Assembly (NCBI GenBank): GCA_017416245.1
Contig: JAFQCX010000008.1
Location: 1 to 64,000 of the forward strand
Reading direction: 5' to 3'
DNA: 64,000 nucleotides
From: Oscillospiraceae bacterium
GTDB taxonomy: Bacteria > Bacillota > Clostridia > Oscillospirales > Oscillospiraceae
Part shown: positions 17,936 to 26,912 of the stretch, in pieces
How positions within the stretch are numbered: the first letter of the stretch is position 1
Layout: every line of letters begins with the position of its first letter
The notes under the pieces: model-generated
The model's input: the letters and a program-made list of their open reading frames with translations, nothing else
Database searches by the model: none
Told to the model about the DNA's origin: nothing
Position numbers and translations under genes: made by a program

Positions 17936-20128
17936 ATGGATAATGATAAGTACATAGGTCGCATGCTGGATAACCGTTATGAAATTTTGGAGGTTATCGG
18001 CACTGGCGGTATGGCTGTTGTGTATAAGGCCCGTTGCCACCGATTGAACCGGCTGGTTGCCATTAAGATCTTAAAGGACGACAATTTGGATGATGAGGAT
18101 TTTCGCCGTCGTTTCCACGCGGAGAGCCAGGCTGTTGCTATGCTGAGCCATCCCAATATTGTGTCGGTTTATGACGTGTCTACCTCTGTAATGGCAGACT
18201 ACATCGTTATGGAGCTGATCGAGGGCATCACCCTGAAGCAGTATATGGAGAAAAAGGGCGTTCTGAACTGGAAGGAGACCCTTCACTTTGCTATGCAGAT
18301 CGCCAAGGCCTTGGAGCACGCCCACAGCAAGGGCATTGTCCACCGGGATATCAAGCCCCATAACGTAATGGTGCTGAAGAACGGCTCTGTCAAGGTCATG
18401 GACTTTGGCATTGCAAGGCTCATTTCCCACGGCAACACTCTGACCAAGGAAGCCCTGGGCTCTGTGCACTACATTTCTCCTGAGCAGGCAAGAGGAGGTC
18501 GTGTAGATGACCGCTCGGATATCTATTCCCTTGGCGTTGTAATGTATGAGATGATGGCAGGCCGTCCTCCTTATGATGGAGACTCTCCCGTGGCGGTGGC
18601 GATCAAGCACATTAACGGCGGCGCTGCGCTTCCCTCTGTGCTGAATCCCAATATCCCCGGCGGCTTAGAGCAGATCATTATGAAGGCAATGGCTCACGCA
18701 GTTGCCGACCGTTACCCCTCCGCCACCCGTATGCTGGCGGATATGGATGAATTCCGCAAAGATCCCACAACCCTGTTTGACTATACGGGGCTTCCTCTGG
18801 ATGCAGCAATGCGGGTGCAAAGCAGTGCCGCAGTGACACCTACTGAGGACAACATTGCCAACAAGGTGGTAGAGTCCCAAATGCCCCGCAGAAGGCCTGT
18901 AAAAACCCCTGAGGAGCGCCGCCAGGAGGCGCGTCAGCGGCGGGAGGCGCAGAAGCCTAAGACCGCGGAAGAAGAGAAACGCAGCCGTATCACCATTATA
19001 TCCATTATTGTGTGTTCTGCGGTGGCATTGATTGCGCTGATCATTGTTTTGGTGCTGAGTCTGGGTGGAAAATCCAAGCTGATCGAGGTGCCGAAGCTGG
19101 TTGGTGAAAACTTCATAAGCCTGCCGGAATACCAGGGCCTGACCATACGAAAAGACGAAGTCTACGACCAGTCTATTGCAGCCGGTGTGATCATTAGTCA
19201 AAAGCCGGAAGCAGGCGCAAAGGTTGAGAAGGGCACTCCTGTTGTTGTGAATGTGAGCTTAGGTCCTGCACCTAGTATTGTAGAAATGAGCAACCTAGTA
19301 GGCAGTACGGAAGATAAGGCAGAATCCATCTTGAAAGGACAACTGCTGAATCTGGAGGTAGTTCTGGAATACGAATACAGCGACACCGTCACTGAGGGTC
19401 ACATCATTCGCACCGATCCTACGGAAGGTACTACTCTGAAAGAGAGTCAAAAGGTTACTCTGTGGGTCAGCAAGGGCAAAAAAGTGCAGCTTGGCGCTAT
19501 GCCCAATGTAGTGGGCGAAACCAAGGACGATGCGCTGAAAACCCTGGAATTGCAGAAGCTGGATCTAAAGATTGACCTGCAAGAGGTGTTTGATGTAAAG
19601 GTGCCTGCAGGAACGGTTATGTCTACAGATCCCGGCAAGGGTGAAAAGCTGAAAACAGGCCAGACCGTAAAGGTTGTGGTCAGTAAGGGCATTGAGAAAA
19701 AGAGGATGCCCGAGGTGGTTGGTATGAGCCTGAGCAATGCGAAGGGTATGCTGACTCAGCTGGGCTTCAAAGAGCCTGCAGTTGTGTATGTAGACAGCGC
19801 TGAGCCAAAGGATACGATTTTGACCCAGTCCCTGGAAAAGGAAAAGGAGTACGAGATCACCACGCCCATCTCGTTGGAGGTGTCCAACGGCTCGAAAGCG
19901 CCGGTGACTATGGATGTGACTCTGGATCTGCGAAACAGCGCCCTTTTAGGCGATTGTCACGTTGAAATTAAACTGGATGGCAAAACATCCTTCAAGGGCA
20001 ATGTGCCTAAGGGTACAAAGGCTATCACCCTATACGAGCAAACTGCTGCAGGCCTGGTTAAGTATGAAATTATCATTAACGGTACCGACGGCTTTGAGCA
20101 GGAAGTGAACTTTACTGCCAATGGTTGA
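17936..20128 (+). CDS. prkC: PASTA-domain Ser/Thr protein kinase (PrkC/StkP type)
   Basis: Membrane kinase sensing cell-wall fragments or lipid II. Kinase domain about 12-275 with GTGGMAVVYKA, the VAIKIL lysine, HRDIKPHNVM, DFGIARL and SVHYISPEQA. A basic/glutamate-rich juxtamembrane stretch leads to one membrane segment (about 352-374), then four extracellular PASTA repeats (starts near IEVPKLVG, VEMSNLVG, AMPNVVG, RMPEVVG) and a C-terminal beta-rich domain of about 90 residues. 730 residues. The FHA-SEDS fusion at 34.8 kb is a plausible phospho-threonine reader of this kinase. Confidence 0.95.
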   Translation: MDNDKYIGRMLDNRYEILEVIGTGGMAVVYKARCHRLNRLVAIKILKDDNLDDEDFRRRFHAESQAVAMLSHPNIVSVYDVSTSVMADYIVMELIEGITLKQYMEKKGVLNWKETLHFAMQIAKALEHAHSKGIVHRDIKPHNVMVLKNGSVKVMDFGIARLISHGNTLTKEALGSVHYISPEQARGGRVDDRSDIYSLGVVMYEMMAGRPPYDGDSPVAVAIKHINGGAALPSVLNPNIPGGLEQIIMKAMAHAVADRYPSATRMLADMDEFRKDPTTLFDYTGLPLDAAMRVQSSAAVTPTEDNIANKVVESQMPRRRPVKTPEERRQEARQRREAQKPKTAEEEKRSRITIISIIVCSAVALIALIIVLVLSLGGKSKLIEVPKLVGENFISLPEYQGLTIRKDEVYDQSIAAGVIISQKPEAGAKVEKGTPVVVNVSLGPAPSIVEMSNLVGSTEDKAESILKGQLLNLEVVLEYEYSDTVTEGHIIRTDPTEGTTLKESQKVTLWVSKGKKVQLGAMPNVVGETKDDALKTLELQKLDLKIDLQEVFDVKVPAGTVMSTDPGKGEKLKTGQTVKVVVSKGIEKKRMPEVVGMSLSNAKGMLTQLGFKEPAVVYVDSAEPKDTILTQSLEKEKEYEITTPISLEVSNGSKAPVTMDVTLDLRNSALLGDCHVEIKLDGKTSFKGNVPKGTKAITLYEQTAAGLVKYEIIINGTDGFEQEVNFTANG

Positions 20129-21008
20129 TAAAAAAACAGGGCGCATCCTGCGCTCCCTCAGCGGTTTTTATGATGTTCAGACCGACGAAGGCCTGATAAC
20201 CTGTCGCGGTCGGGGTCACCTGCGAAAAGGGCAGGAAGTGCCCCTGACGGGGGATTTGGTGGAGATATCCCTTACTCAGAACAAGGGCATGGTGGAGAAA
20301 ATTCTCCCCCGGAAGAACAGGTTTATCCGTCCGGCAGTGGCCAATATCGATGCGCTGGTGGTGTTCGCCTCCAATGTAAACCCTGTAACAGAGCCGTTTC
20401 TCATTGACAGAGTGGCGGCCATTGCAGGTGAGCAGGAGGTAGAGGTCTACCTGTGTGTAAACAAGTGCGACTTAGACCCCGCCACGGATCTGGTGCGGAT
20501 CTACCGTAACGCAGGCTTCTGCGTGATTTCTGCAAGCGCCTCTACCGGGGAAGGGGTTGCTGCTTTGCGGCAGCTGATTTCCGGAAAATTCACCGCCTTT
20601 ACAGGCAATACCGGCGTGGGCAAAAGCAGTATGCTCAATGCCCTGTGCCCTGATTTAAACTTGGCCACCGGCGAGGTGTCAGAGAAACTGGGCAGAGGCC
20701 GCCACACCACCCGCCATGTGGAGCTGTACAAGCTGGATGAAAATACCTACGTGGCAGACACCCCCGGTTTTTCCTCCTTTGATACCGACCAGATGGATGT
20801 GATGCTGAAGGAGAATCTCCAGTATGCATTCCCGGACTTTGCACCCTATCTGGGTAAATGCCAGTTTCACGACTGCTCCCATCGGGCAGAGCCGGGCTGC
20901 GCAGTCCGGCAGGCCTTTGATGCCGGACAAATCGAAAAAACCCGCTATGAAAGCTACCTGCGGCTGTATGAAAAGGCCAGCCAGATCAAGCTTTGGGAAC
21001 TGAAATAA
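20121..21008 (+). CDS. rsgA: Ribosome small-subunit-dependent GTPase A
   Basis: Circularly permuted GTPase acting in late 30S maturation. Motif order is permuted: VNKCDLD (G4) precedes GNTGVGKSS (G1) and DTPGFSSF (G3). An N-terminal OB fold and a C-terminal zinc site (CQFHDCSHRAEPGC) complete the family pattern. 295 residues. It overlaps the kinase gene by 8 nt and has no good SD of its own, so translation is probably coupled. Last gene of the long block. Confidence 0.95.
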   Translation: MVDKKTGRILRSLSGFYDVQTDEGLITCRGRGHLRKGQEVPLTGDLVEISLTQNKGMVEKILPRKNRFIRPAVANIDALVVFASNVNPVTEPFLIDRVAAIAGEQEVEVYLCVNKCDLDPATDLVRIYRNAGFCVISASASTGEGVAALRQLISGKFTAFTGNTGVGKSSMLNALCPDLNLATGEVSEKLGRGRHTTRHVELYKLDENTYVADTPGFSSFDTDQMDVMLKENLQYAFPDFAPYLGKCQFHDCSHRAEPGCAVRQAFDAGQIEKTRYESYLRLYEKASQIKLWELK

Positions 21009-21010
21009 GA

Positions 21011-21045
21011 AACCGCGGCAAGACTTGCGTCTGCCGCGGTTTTTA
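21011..21045 (+). terminator. Terminator after rsgA
   Basis: Stem AACCGCGGCA (21011-21020) with TGCCGCGGTT (21032-21041), then TTTT. It lies between convergent genes and may serve both directions, since A-rich sequence precedes it. Confidence 0.85.
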
Positions 21046-21052
21046 GCATATA

Positions 21053-22330
21053 TTACTTTCCTTCGTACTGATTCAGCCAGGCATAGTAATGGGGGTTTTC
21101 CCAAGTCTTGCCGTCGGCATCTGTGTACTGGTAGGGAATGGCAGCAAATTTGCTTACCTTTGCGCTGTCTGCATGCAGGGCGGCGCCGGTATCACTACCG
21201 AAGCTTTCACCGGGAGCGGTGGACAGCTCACTCAACCGTACACGGAAAATGTTGGATTCTGTTTGGTCGCCTTTTCTGTTGGTCATAATAACGGGGTTCC
21301 CGTTTTCATCCCAAGCAGCATAGGCAATTTGTGCGGAGGAAATGGTTACATTGCTGTTGTTTTGAATGGTAGCGCAAAGCAGTTGTCCCTCGGTCCATTG
21401 GTCGATCTCACAGTTGGTAGTTACCAGCGGCTGTGTTTGCAATGCTGTTTTCAGATCTGCCTCGTTCATAGTCATGTCCTGGGGGAACTGAATCTCACCA
21501 AGATCGCTGCGTTCATTTTGCTTGTTTTCATACTTAAAGAGCCAATCCTCTTTATAGGAGTTGTAGCCGGTCTCACCGTCGGAGTAGGTCCAGCTCACGG
21601 GAATTGCCTGAATTCGCTGGGGTATCTTACTTTCACTGCTGATCGCCAAGCCTTTTGTTTCGCCGTATGTAGTGCCGTTAAGCCAGATAAGGTAATCAAG
21701 CTCCAGGTATGTAACATTGGTTGCCAGATTGCATTCGCCGTCGTCATGGGTAAGGCTTACGGGTGCACCGGTTTTATCCCAGGTGGCAATGGCGATCTTT
21801 ACTTTGGTAATGGTCTTTCCGGAGTTGTTCTTCATCAATACCTGAAGAAGCGGACCGGTTTTGTCGTCTTTAGCCCATTCGCCTCTGGTGTAACCGGTTA
21901 CTGTTATGTCCAATTCAGCCATCAGCGCATCCAGCTCATCATAGGTCTTTGCCTGTGTTTCCTTGATGCTGTCACTCACAAAACCAAAGAAACCTTCTAT
22001 GCCGTTTTCGAGGGCATGCCGGACACCAAAGGTAACCAGAAATACAAGCAGGGTGACCAAAACGCCCTTTGCCTTGCCGGATAGCTTTTTGAGCTTGCTC
22101 TTTTTCTTTCTCTTTACAGGCTGGACGTTATTTTGAGCAGAGCCGAAGTAGTCGGAAAAGGTTTCCGACAAATTGATTTCAGGGGTGTTGGGTGTTGCCG
22201 TTTTCTGCACGGGTGTTATCGGTTCTTGAACGGGGGTCTGCGTTGCGGTGTCGGGATTTTGGCTTGCACCGCAGCCGGAACAGAATTTCGCACCGTCGGG
22301 AATTTGCTTGCCGCAATTGATACAAAACAT
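21053..22330 (-). CDS. Zinc-ribbon membrane protein with duplicated extracellular domain
   Basis: 425 residues, not a characterised family; the repeated domain resembles what I recall as DUF5780. Domains: N-terminal zinc ribbon CINCGKQIPDGAKFCSGCG, a Pro/Thr-rich linker, a basic patch (KRKKKSKLKKL), one membrane segment (about 90-107), then two related beta-rich units. Each carries the pattern N-N-S-x4-I-x5-A-x-A-x-W-D-x-x-G-x-P-V (LMKNNSGKTITKV and TIQNNSNVTISSA blocks). Topology suggests a cytosolic ribbon and an outside sensor or adhesion part. It has its own promoter; the start has GAGAGGAAAG upstream. Function unknown. Confidence 0.75.
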   Translation of the reverse strand: MFCINCGKQIPDGAKFCSGCGASQNPDTATQTPVQEPITPVQKTATPNTPEINLSETFSDYFGSAQNNVQPVKRKKKSKLKKLSGKAKGVLVTLLVFLVTFGVRHALENGIEGFFGFVSDSIKETQAKTYDELDALMAELDITVTGYTRGEWAKDDKTGPLLQVLMKNNSGKTITKVKIAIATWDKTGAPVSLTHDDGECNLATNVTYLELDYLIWLNGTTYGETKGLAISSESKIPQRIQAIPVSWTYSDGETGYNSYKEDWLFKYENKQNERSDLGEIQFPQDMTMNEADLKTALQTQPLVTTNCEIDQWTEGQLLCATIQNNSNVTISSAQIAYAAWDENGNPVIMTNRKGDQTESNIFRVRLSELSTAPGESFGSDTGAALHADSAKVSKFAAIPYQYTDADGKTWENPHYYAWLNQYEGK

Positions 22331-22364
22331 AGTTTCTTTCCTCTCTCATTGTAATATACATACA

Positions 22365-22392
22365 ATTATAATTCTTGCCAAAAAAATGTCAA
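22365..22392 (-). promoter_or_regulatory. Promoter of the zinc-ribbon gene
   Basis: TTGACA (22392-22387), 16-bp spacer, TATAAT (22370-22365) on the minus strand, about 35 bp before the ATG. Both hexamers are consensus. Confidence 0.8.
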
Positions 22393-22401
22393 TAGAACAG
22401 A

Positions 22402-23025
22402 TTATCCGTTTTGATTTGACGCAGCAACGGTGTAACCCTGCCTGCCGATATAGGCGATCTCTTTTTCGGTCAGCGGACTTAAAATGTCGGATGTGGGCTC
22501 AATCACATCTACAACAATGGTTTTGGTACTGGCATTCAAGGGGTACTGATAGTAGATTCTTACCTGTGTTCCTGTCTGCAAAGGGTAAGCAGTATCCTCT
22601 GCGGGAATGAGGGAATACAGCATATAGTAGTTGTAAGCGTTGTCCTCTGAAAGAATAAAGGGGGAGGACAGATCTTCCATAAAGACGATTTTTCCCTCCA
22701 TAGAAAATCCGCTGTAGGCAGAGAACTTCTTGATGTTTGTGCTGTCGTCACCGGTAGTGCTGAGCTTGATATATGCGCCTTCCGTTAGTGCTGAAAGTTC
22801 TCCGTTGAATTTCTTCCGGGTGTACCATTTTACCGTAAACTCTGCTTTTTTATCTCCGTTTATGGTGGTCAACACCGTGCCGCCGTCGGTTTCCCGCATA
22901 GCAACAATATAGCCTTGGTAATTGTAGCTGTCAGAGCCGGAGGTTTCGCAAAATGCCCATACCGCCAAAAGCACGATAAGCAAGGGCAGCACACCAAATG
23001 TCACGATTTTCTTGATTTTATCCAC
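22402..23025 (-). CDS. Hypothetical membrane-anchored protein
   Basis: 207 residues with one N-terminal membrane segment (about 8-27, FGVLPLLIVLLAVWAF) and a soluble beta-rich outer part with no family I recognise. The start is GTG, with AAGGAG about 11 nt upstream and only 2 nt after the tmcAL stop, so the two form an operon. The outer part alternates short charged and hydrophobic strands, as in a small OB or barrel fold; this is only an impression. Confidence 0.65.
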   Translation of the reverse strand: MDKIKKIVTFGVLPLLIVLLAVWAFCETSGSDSYNYQGYIVAMRETDGGTVLTTINGDKKAEFTVKWYTRKKFNGELSALTEGAYIKLSTTGDDSTNIKKFSAYSGFSMEGKIVFMEDLSSPFILSEDNAYNYYMLYSLIPAEDTAYPLQTGTQVRIYYQYPLNASTKTIVVDVIEPTSDILSPLTEKEIAYIGRQGYTVAASNQNG

Positions 23026-23027
23026 CG

Positions 23028-24179
23028 TTATACCAGCTCCTTTTTGTAGTAGATCCTTCGTTCTTCTTCCCGAAACAAGGCGGGATCGCTTGCGGAGAAT
23101 AAACCGTAAACCATACCCGCCCGCTGCTCCAGTGTTTGGTAGGGGGAATCAACAGCTTCACCGGCGTTGGGGAATGCGCCTGTTTGCCGGGCTGTTTTCA
23201 GAATTTCCCGACCGTTATCATTCAGCGCCAATACTCTGGCATAGGGGGCAGGGGAGGAGATGTCTTTTTGGGTGATTCCTAAAAACGCACACATCACCAT
23301 TCTGTCCAGTCGTGTGCGGGTGTAGCGCTTGGATTTGGTGGCAGTGATGATCTCCTCCAGGGTTGCGCATTTCCTTGCGTTGCGCATCAGCTTCCGCCAT
23401 AATCCCTCACTGCCATAGGGCAGCGCCTCAAATTCAGCATCCGTCATAGTCCGCAGACGGTAGAGAATAGCTTGCTCACCGGCAGACAGAGTATGCATAT
23501 CAGCACCTTCAAAAACCGATCTTGCCGGCTCCGGCACGTATGCCAACCAGCTGTCACCCTCTGCCATACGCACACGAAGGGCTGTGGCGGAGGGATTTTC
23601 TGCATCAATGGCAGTGTCGTGATACTTGCCTTCCCGAACGATGGGCATAGGCTCCATGGAAACCCCTTGCTGTAAAATTGCCTTGCAGTATTCTGTAGCT
23701 AAAATATCGTTTGGCTGGGAGAGGGTGTCGTGCTGCACGCCCATAGCCTGCAGTGCCATCTGCCTTGCCACAGGGAAGGATACGCCCTTGTCAAGCTCTG
23801 ACCGCAGCTTTTCGGAAAAGGCGGGGCTGAGCAGAGCCTTTGCAGTAGCAAAAAGGGAATCCGCGGTGGCGCTCTCCACGCCAAAGCACAGACGGTCACA
23901 AAACCTGCCCAGGATCCGCACACCCTCGGCTGCAAAGCCCTCGGCAGAGGAAAGGGAAGCGGTGAGCGGCAACTCCAGCACCAGATCCGCGCCGCAAAGA
24001 ACGGCTGCTTCTGCGCGAAGGGATTTGTCAAAAATGGCAGGAGCGCCTCTTTGTACGTAATTTCCACTCATCAGACAAACAATGCTGTCTTCAGGATGAC
24101 AGGCTTTGATCGTGTCAATTTGCTTTTTGTGCCCCAAATGCAGGGGATTGTACTCGCAAATAATACCCGTGACGCCCAA
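23028..24179 (-). CDS. tmcAL: tRNA(Met) cytidine acetate ligase
   Basis: Forms N4-acetylcytidine at the wobble position of elongator tRNA-Met from acetate and ATP in Firmicutes. The nucleotidyltransferase motif is GIICEYNPLHLGH (HxGH), followed by LMSGNYVQRGAPA and the conserved ELPLTASLSSAEGFA. 383 residues. The start is judged to be TTG at 24179: AAGGAGGG lies 6 nt upstream, while the longer in-frame TTG at 24197 would begin inside that SD. The enzyme uses acetate, and the divergent neighbour is acetate kinase. Confidence 0.9.
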   Translation of the reverse strand: MGVTGIICEYNPLHLGHKKQIDTIKACHPEDSIVCLMSGNYVQRGAPAIFDKSLRAEAAVLCGADLVLELPLTASLSSAEGFAAEGVRILGRFCDRLCFGVESATADSLFATAKALLSPAFSEKLRSELDKGVSFPVARQMALQAMGVQHDTLSQPNDILATEYCKAILQQGVSMEPMPIVREGKYHDTAIDAENPSATALRVRMAEGDSWLAYVPEPARSVFEGADMHTLSAGEQAILYRLRTMTDAEFEALPYGSEGLWRKLMRNARKCATLEEIITATKSKRYTRTRLDRMVMCAFLGITQKDISSPAPYARVLALNDNGREILKTARQTGAFPNAGEAVDSPYQTLEQRAGMVYGLFSASDPALFREEERRIYYKKELV

Positions 24180-24216
24180 AATATCCCTCCTTTGCAAAAA
24201 TTTTTCCCATTAGGAC

Positions 24217-24245
24217 TTGAGAAAAAGGAAAATATATTATAGAAT
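24217..24245 (+). promoter_or_regulatory. ackA promoter
   Basis: TTGAGA (24217-24222), 17-bp spacer, TAGAAT (24240-24245). The leader to the ATG is about 70 nt and AT-rich. Confidence 0.65.
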
Positions 24246-24319
24246 AGGTGTATCTATGGTTATATTACCACATATTCCGAAAAAAGAAAATCATTATTTA
24301 TTTTAGGAGGCAATTTCCA

Positions 24320-25501
24320 ATGAATGTTTTGATTATCAATGCCGGCAGCTCTTCTCTTAAGTATCAGCTGATGAACCCTGAAACCGGTGAGGTTTCTGCT
24401 AAGGGCTTGTGCGAGCGTATCGGCATCGACGGTCGTTTGAACCACAAGGTCGGCGAGGAGAAGGTCGTTAAGGATATCCCTATGCCCACCCACTCCGAAG
24501 CAATCGCTGCAACTCTGGAGATCCTGCAGGACGCTGAAGTCGGCGTTATCAAGAGCGTTGACGAGATCGATGCTGTAGGTCACCGTGTGCTCCACGGCGG
24601 TATGGAATTCTTCGCATCCTGCGTCATCAACGACGATGTGATCGCCGCTATCAAGAAGTGCATCCCTCTGGGACCCCTTCACAACCCCGCTAACCTGATG
24701 GGTATCGAGGCTTGCCAGGCAGTTATGCCCAAGACTCCCCAGGTTGCTGTGTTTGACACCGCATTCCATATGACTATGCCTCCCAAGGCTTACCGCTACG
24801 CCATCCCCACCGAGTACTACGAGAACGACTCCATCCGCCGCTACGGCTTCCACGGCACCAGCCATAAGTACGTTGCCAAGCGTACCGCAGAGCTGATCGG
24901 CAAGAAGGAATTCAAAATGGTCAACTGCCACCTGGGCAACGGCTCTTCCATGGCCGCTATCAAGGACGGCAAGTGCCAGGATACCACCATGGGTCTTAGC
25001 CCCTTGGCAGGTGTGCCTATGGGTACTCGTTCCGGTGACATCGACGCCTGTGTTGTTCAGTTCATCTGCAACAAGTACGGTATGAGCGTGGATGACTGCC
25101 TGAATATGCTGAACAAGAAGTCCGGTGTGCTGGCGCTGTCCGGCGTGTCCTCCGACTTCCGTGATCTGGAAGACGGCGCTAAGAAGGGCGACGAGAACTG
25201 CGCTCTGGCCCGTGACAAGTTCTGCTACGAGGTTGCCAAGTATGTTGGCGCATACGCAGCTGCTCTGAACGGCATTGATGTTTTGACCTTCACCGCCGGT
25301 GTTGGTGAAAACGATACCGCTGTCCGTGCTGCAGTGTGCGAATATCTGAGCTTTATGGGTGTTAAGATCGACCCCGAGCTGAACAGCAAGCGTGGCAAGG
25401 AAATGAAGATTTCCACGCCCGACTCCACTGTTGAAGTTTGGGTAGTTCCCACCAACGAGGAACTGATGATCGCACAGGATACCGCCGAGCTGGTTAAGTA
25501 A
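24320..25501 (+). CDS. ackA: Acetate kinase
   Basis: Converts acetyl-phosphate and ADP to acetate and ATP, the main ATP-yielding fermentation step. Signatures NAGSSSLK, RYGFHGTSHKYV and HLGNGSS are present; 393 residues fits the family. ATG 24320 has TAGGAGG 9 nt upstream; in-frame codons further upstream encode an AT-rich tail unlike the family. Codon choice is strongly biased to C/T-ending major codons, as expected for a highly expressed gene. Phosphotransacetylase is not adjacent. Confidence 0.97.
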   Translation: MNVLIINAGSSSLKYQLMNPETGEVSAKGLCERIGIDGRLNHKVGEEKVVKDIPMPTHSEAIAATLEILQDAEVGVIKSVDEIDAVGHRVLHGGMEFFASCVINDDVIAAIKKCIPLGPLHNPANLMGIEACQAVMPKTPQVAVFDTAFHMTMPPKAYRYAIPTEYYENDSIRRYGFHGTSHKYVAKRTAELIGKKEFKMVNCHLGNGSSMAAIKDGKCQDTTMGLSPLAGVPMGTRSGDIDACVVQFICNKYGMSVDDCLNMLNKKSGVLALSGVSSDFRDLEDGAKKGDENCALARDKFCYEVAKYVGAYAAALNGIDVLTFTAGVGENDTAVRAAVCEYLSFMGVKIDPELNSKRGKEMKISTPDSTVEVWVVPTNEELMIAQDTAELVK

Positions 25502-25512
25502 TTACAATTTAC

Positions 25513-25544
25513 AAGAGGCGGAGCTTTCTCCGCCTCTTATTTTT
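25513..25544 (+). terminator. Terminator after ackA
   Basis: Perfect 11-bp stem AAGAGGCGGAG/CTCCGCCTCTT with CTTT loop, then ATTTTT. The pepT SD begins just after the T tract. Confidence 0.9.
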
Positions 25545-25555
25545 AGGAGATCATT

Positions 25556-26761
25556 ATGACAAGTGTATCTGAACGTTTTTTAAAGTACGTGGGCTACCAC
25601 ACAACCTCCGATGAAAATTCCGAGACCTGCCCCTCCACCGATCGCCAAAAGGCACTGGGCGCAGCGCTGGTGGAGGAAATGCTGGCAATGGGCATTAAAG
25701 ACGCCTATATGGACGAACACGGCTATGTGTACGGCACTGTCCCAGGCGACCCGAAACTTCCCACCATCGGTCTGATCGCTCACATGGACACCTCTCCCGA
25801 TGCAAGCGGAGAGAACATTCAGACCAGGGTAGTGGAATATGACGGCGGCGATGTGCTGCTCAATGCAGAAAAAGGAATTTATCTGAAGGAAAGCGAGTTT
25901 GAGAGCCTGCAAAACCACGTTGGCAAGCATTTGATCGTAACCGATGGCACCACCCTTCTGGGCGCAGATGACAAAGCCGGTGTTGCAGAGATTATGACGG
26001 CTGCTGAAATGCTGCTTACCACAAAAATGAACCACGCAACACTGAAAATCGGCTTCACCCCCGACGAGGAGATCGGCAGAGGCGCAGACCTGTTCAATGT
26101 AAAGGCCTTCGGCGCAGACTATGCCTACACAGTGGATGGCGGCGCTATCGGCGAGCTGGAATACGAAAACTTCAATGCCGCAGGGGCAAAGGCCGTATTC
26201 ACAGGCCGCAATATCCACCCCGGCTCTGCCAAAAACAAGATGGTCAATTCTCAGCAGATCGCTATGGAGTTCCATAGCCTGCTTCCTGCCCAGCAGCGCC
26301 CGGAGCATACCGAGCATTATGAGGGCTTTATCCACCTGACGGATATGATAGGTGAGGTGGAGCAGTCCACGCTGCGCTATATCATCCGCGACCACGATAT
26401 GGAAAAGTTTGTTGAGAAAAAGGCGCTGATGACTGCTGCGGCAGAATTCATCAATGAAAAGTACGGCGCCGGCACTGTAGAATTGCAGCTGCAGGACAGC
26501 TACTACAATATGCGCGAGAAGATCGAGCCGTGTATGTATGTTGTAGAGCGTGCATTGAAGGCAATGGAAAACGTGGGTATGACACCTAAGACCGTGCCCA
26601 TTCGCGGTGGTACGGACGGCGCAAGACTGTCCTTTGAAGGTCTGCCTTGTCCTAACCTGTGTACCGGCGGCGAGAACTTCCACGGACGGTTTGAGTATAT
26701 CCCTGTGGAAGATATGGAGCACACAGTAAAATTGTTGGTGGAAATCCTCACAACGATATAA
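25556..26761 (+). CDS. pepT: Peptidase T, tripeptide aminopeptidase
   Basis: M20 family zinc enzyme cleaving tripeptides in the cytosol. Metal and catalytic motifs are HMDTSPDASG, GADDKAG, PDEEIGRGAD, VDGG and the C-terminal RGGTDGARLSFEGLPCPN with CTGGENFHGRFE. 401 residues, usual length. AGGAGATC provides the SD. It starts only 12 bp after the ackA T tract, so expression may depend on read-through from ackA or on a promoter I cannot see. Confidence 0.95.
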   Translation: MTSVSERFLKYVGYHTTSDENSETCPSTDRQKALGAALVEEMLAMGIKDAYMDEHGYVYGTVPGDPKLPTIGLIAHMDTSPDASGENIQTRVVEYDGGDVLLNAEKGIYLKESEFESLQNHVGKHLIVTDGTTLLGADDKAGVAEIMTAAEMLLTTKMNHATLKIGFTPDEEIGRGADLFNVKAFGADYAYTVDGGAIGELEYENFNAAGAKAVFTGRNIHPGSAKNKMVNSQQIAMEFHSLLPAQQRPEHTEHYEGFIHLTDMIGEVEQSTLRYIIRDHDMEKFVEKKALMTAAAEFINEKYGAGTVELQLQDSYYNMREKIEPCMYVVERALKAMENVGMTPKTVPIRGGTDGARLSFEGLPCPNLCTGGENFHGRFEYIPVEDMEHTVKLLVEILTTI

Positions 26762-26762
26762 C

Positions 26763-26793
26763 AAAAAAGCCTGCTGTGTGCAGGCTTTTTTTG
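26763..26793 (+). terminator. Terminator after pepT
   Basis: Stem AAAAAAGCCTGC/GCAGGCTTTTTT with a 5-nt loop and continuing T run. The flanking A run makes it potentially bidirectional. Confidence 0.9.
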
Positions 26794-26827
26794 TTATTAT
26801 TTCTAACGAAGGAATGCCTGAATTCTC

Positions 26828-26856
26828 TTGACAAGAATAGGATATATCGGTATAAT
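26828..26856 (+). promoter_or_regulatory. ldh promoter, perfect sigma-A consensus
   Basis: TTGACA (26828-26833), exactly 17 bp, TATAAT (26851-26856). The spacer and downstream region are AT-rich with GATATATC/GATATCGAT-like dyads that could hold an operator, for example a redox regulator site; that last point is speculation. Confidence 0.9.
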
Positions 26857-26912
26857 GATATCGATAATAGCGGCGCTGAATCGCGCGATGATATTTTAGG
26901 GAGTGGATGTTT

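Noticed and set aside
24180..24320. Promoter for tmcAL on the minus strand
   Set aside because: A TATAAT-like box exists at 24241-24236 but no acceptable -35 box was found at 16-18 bp.
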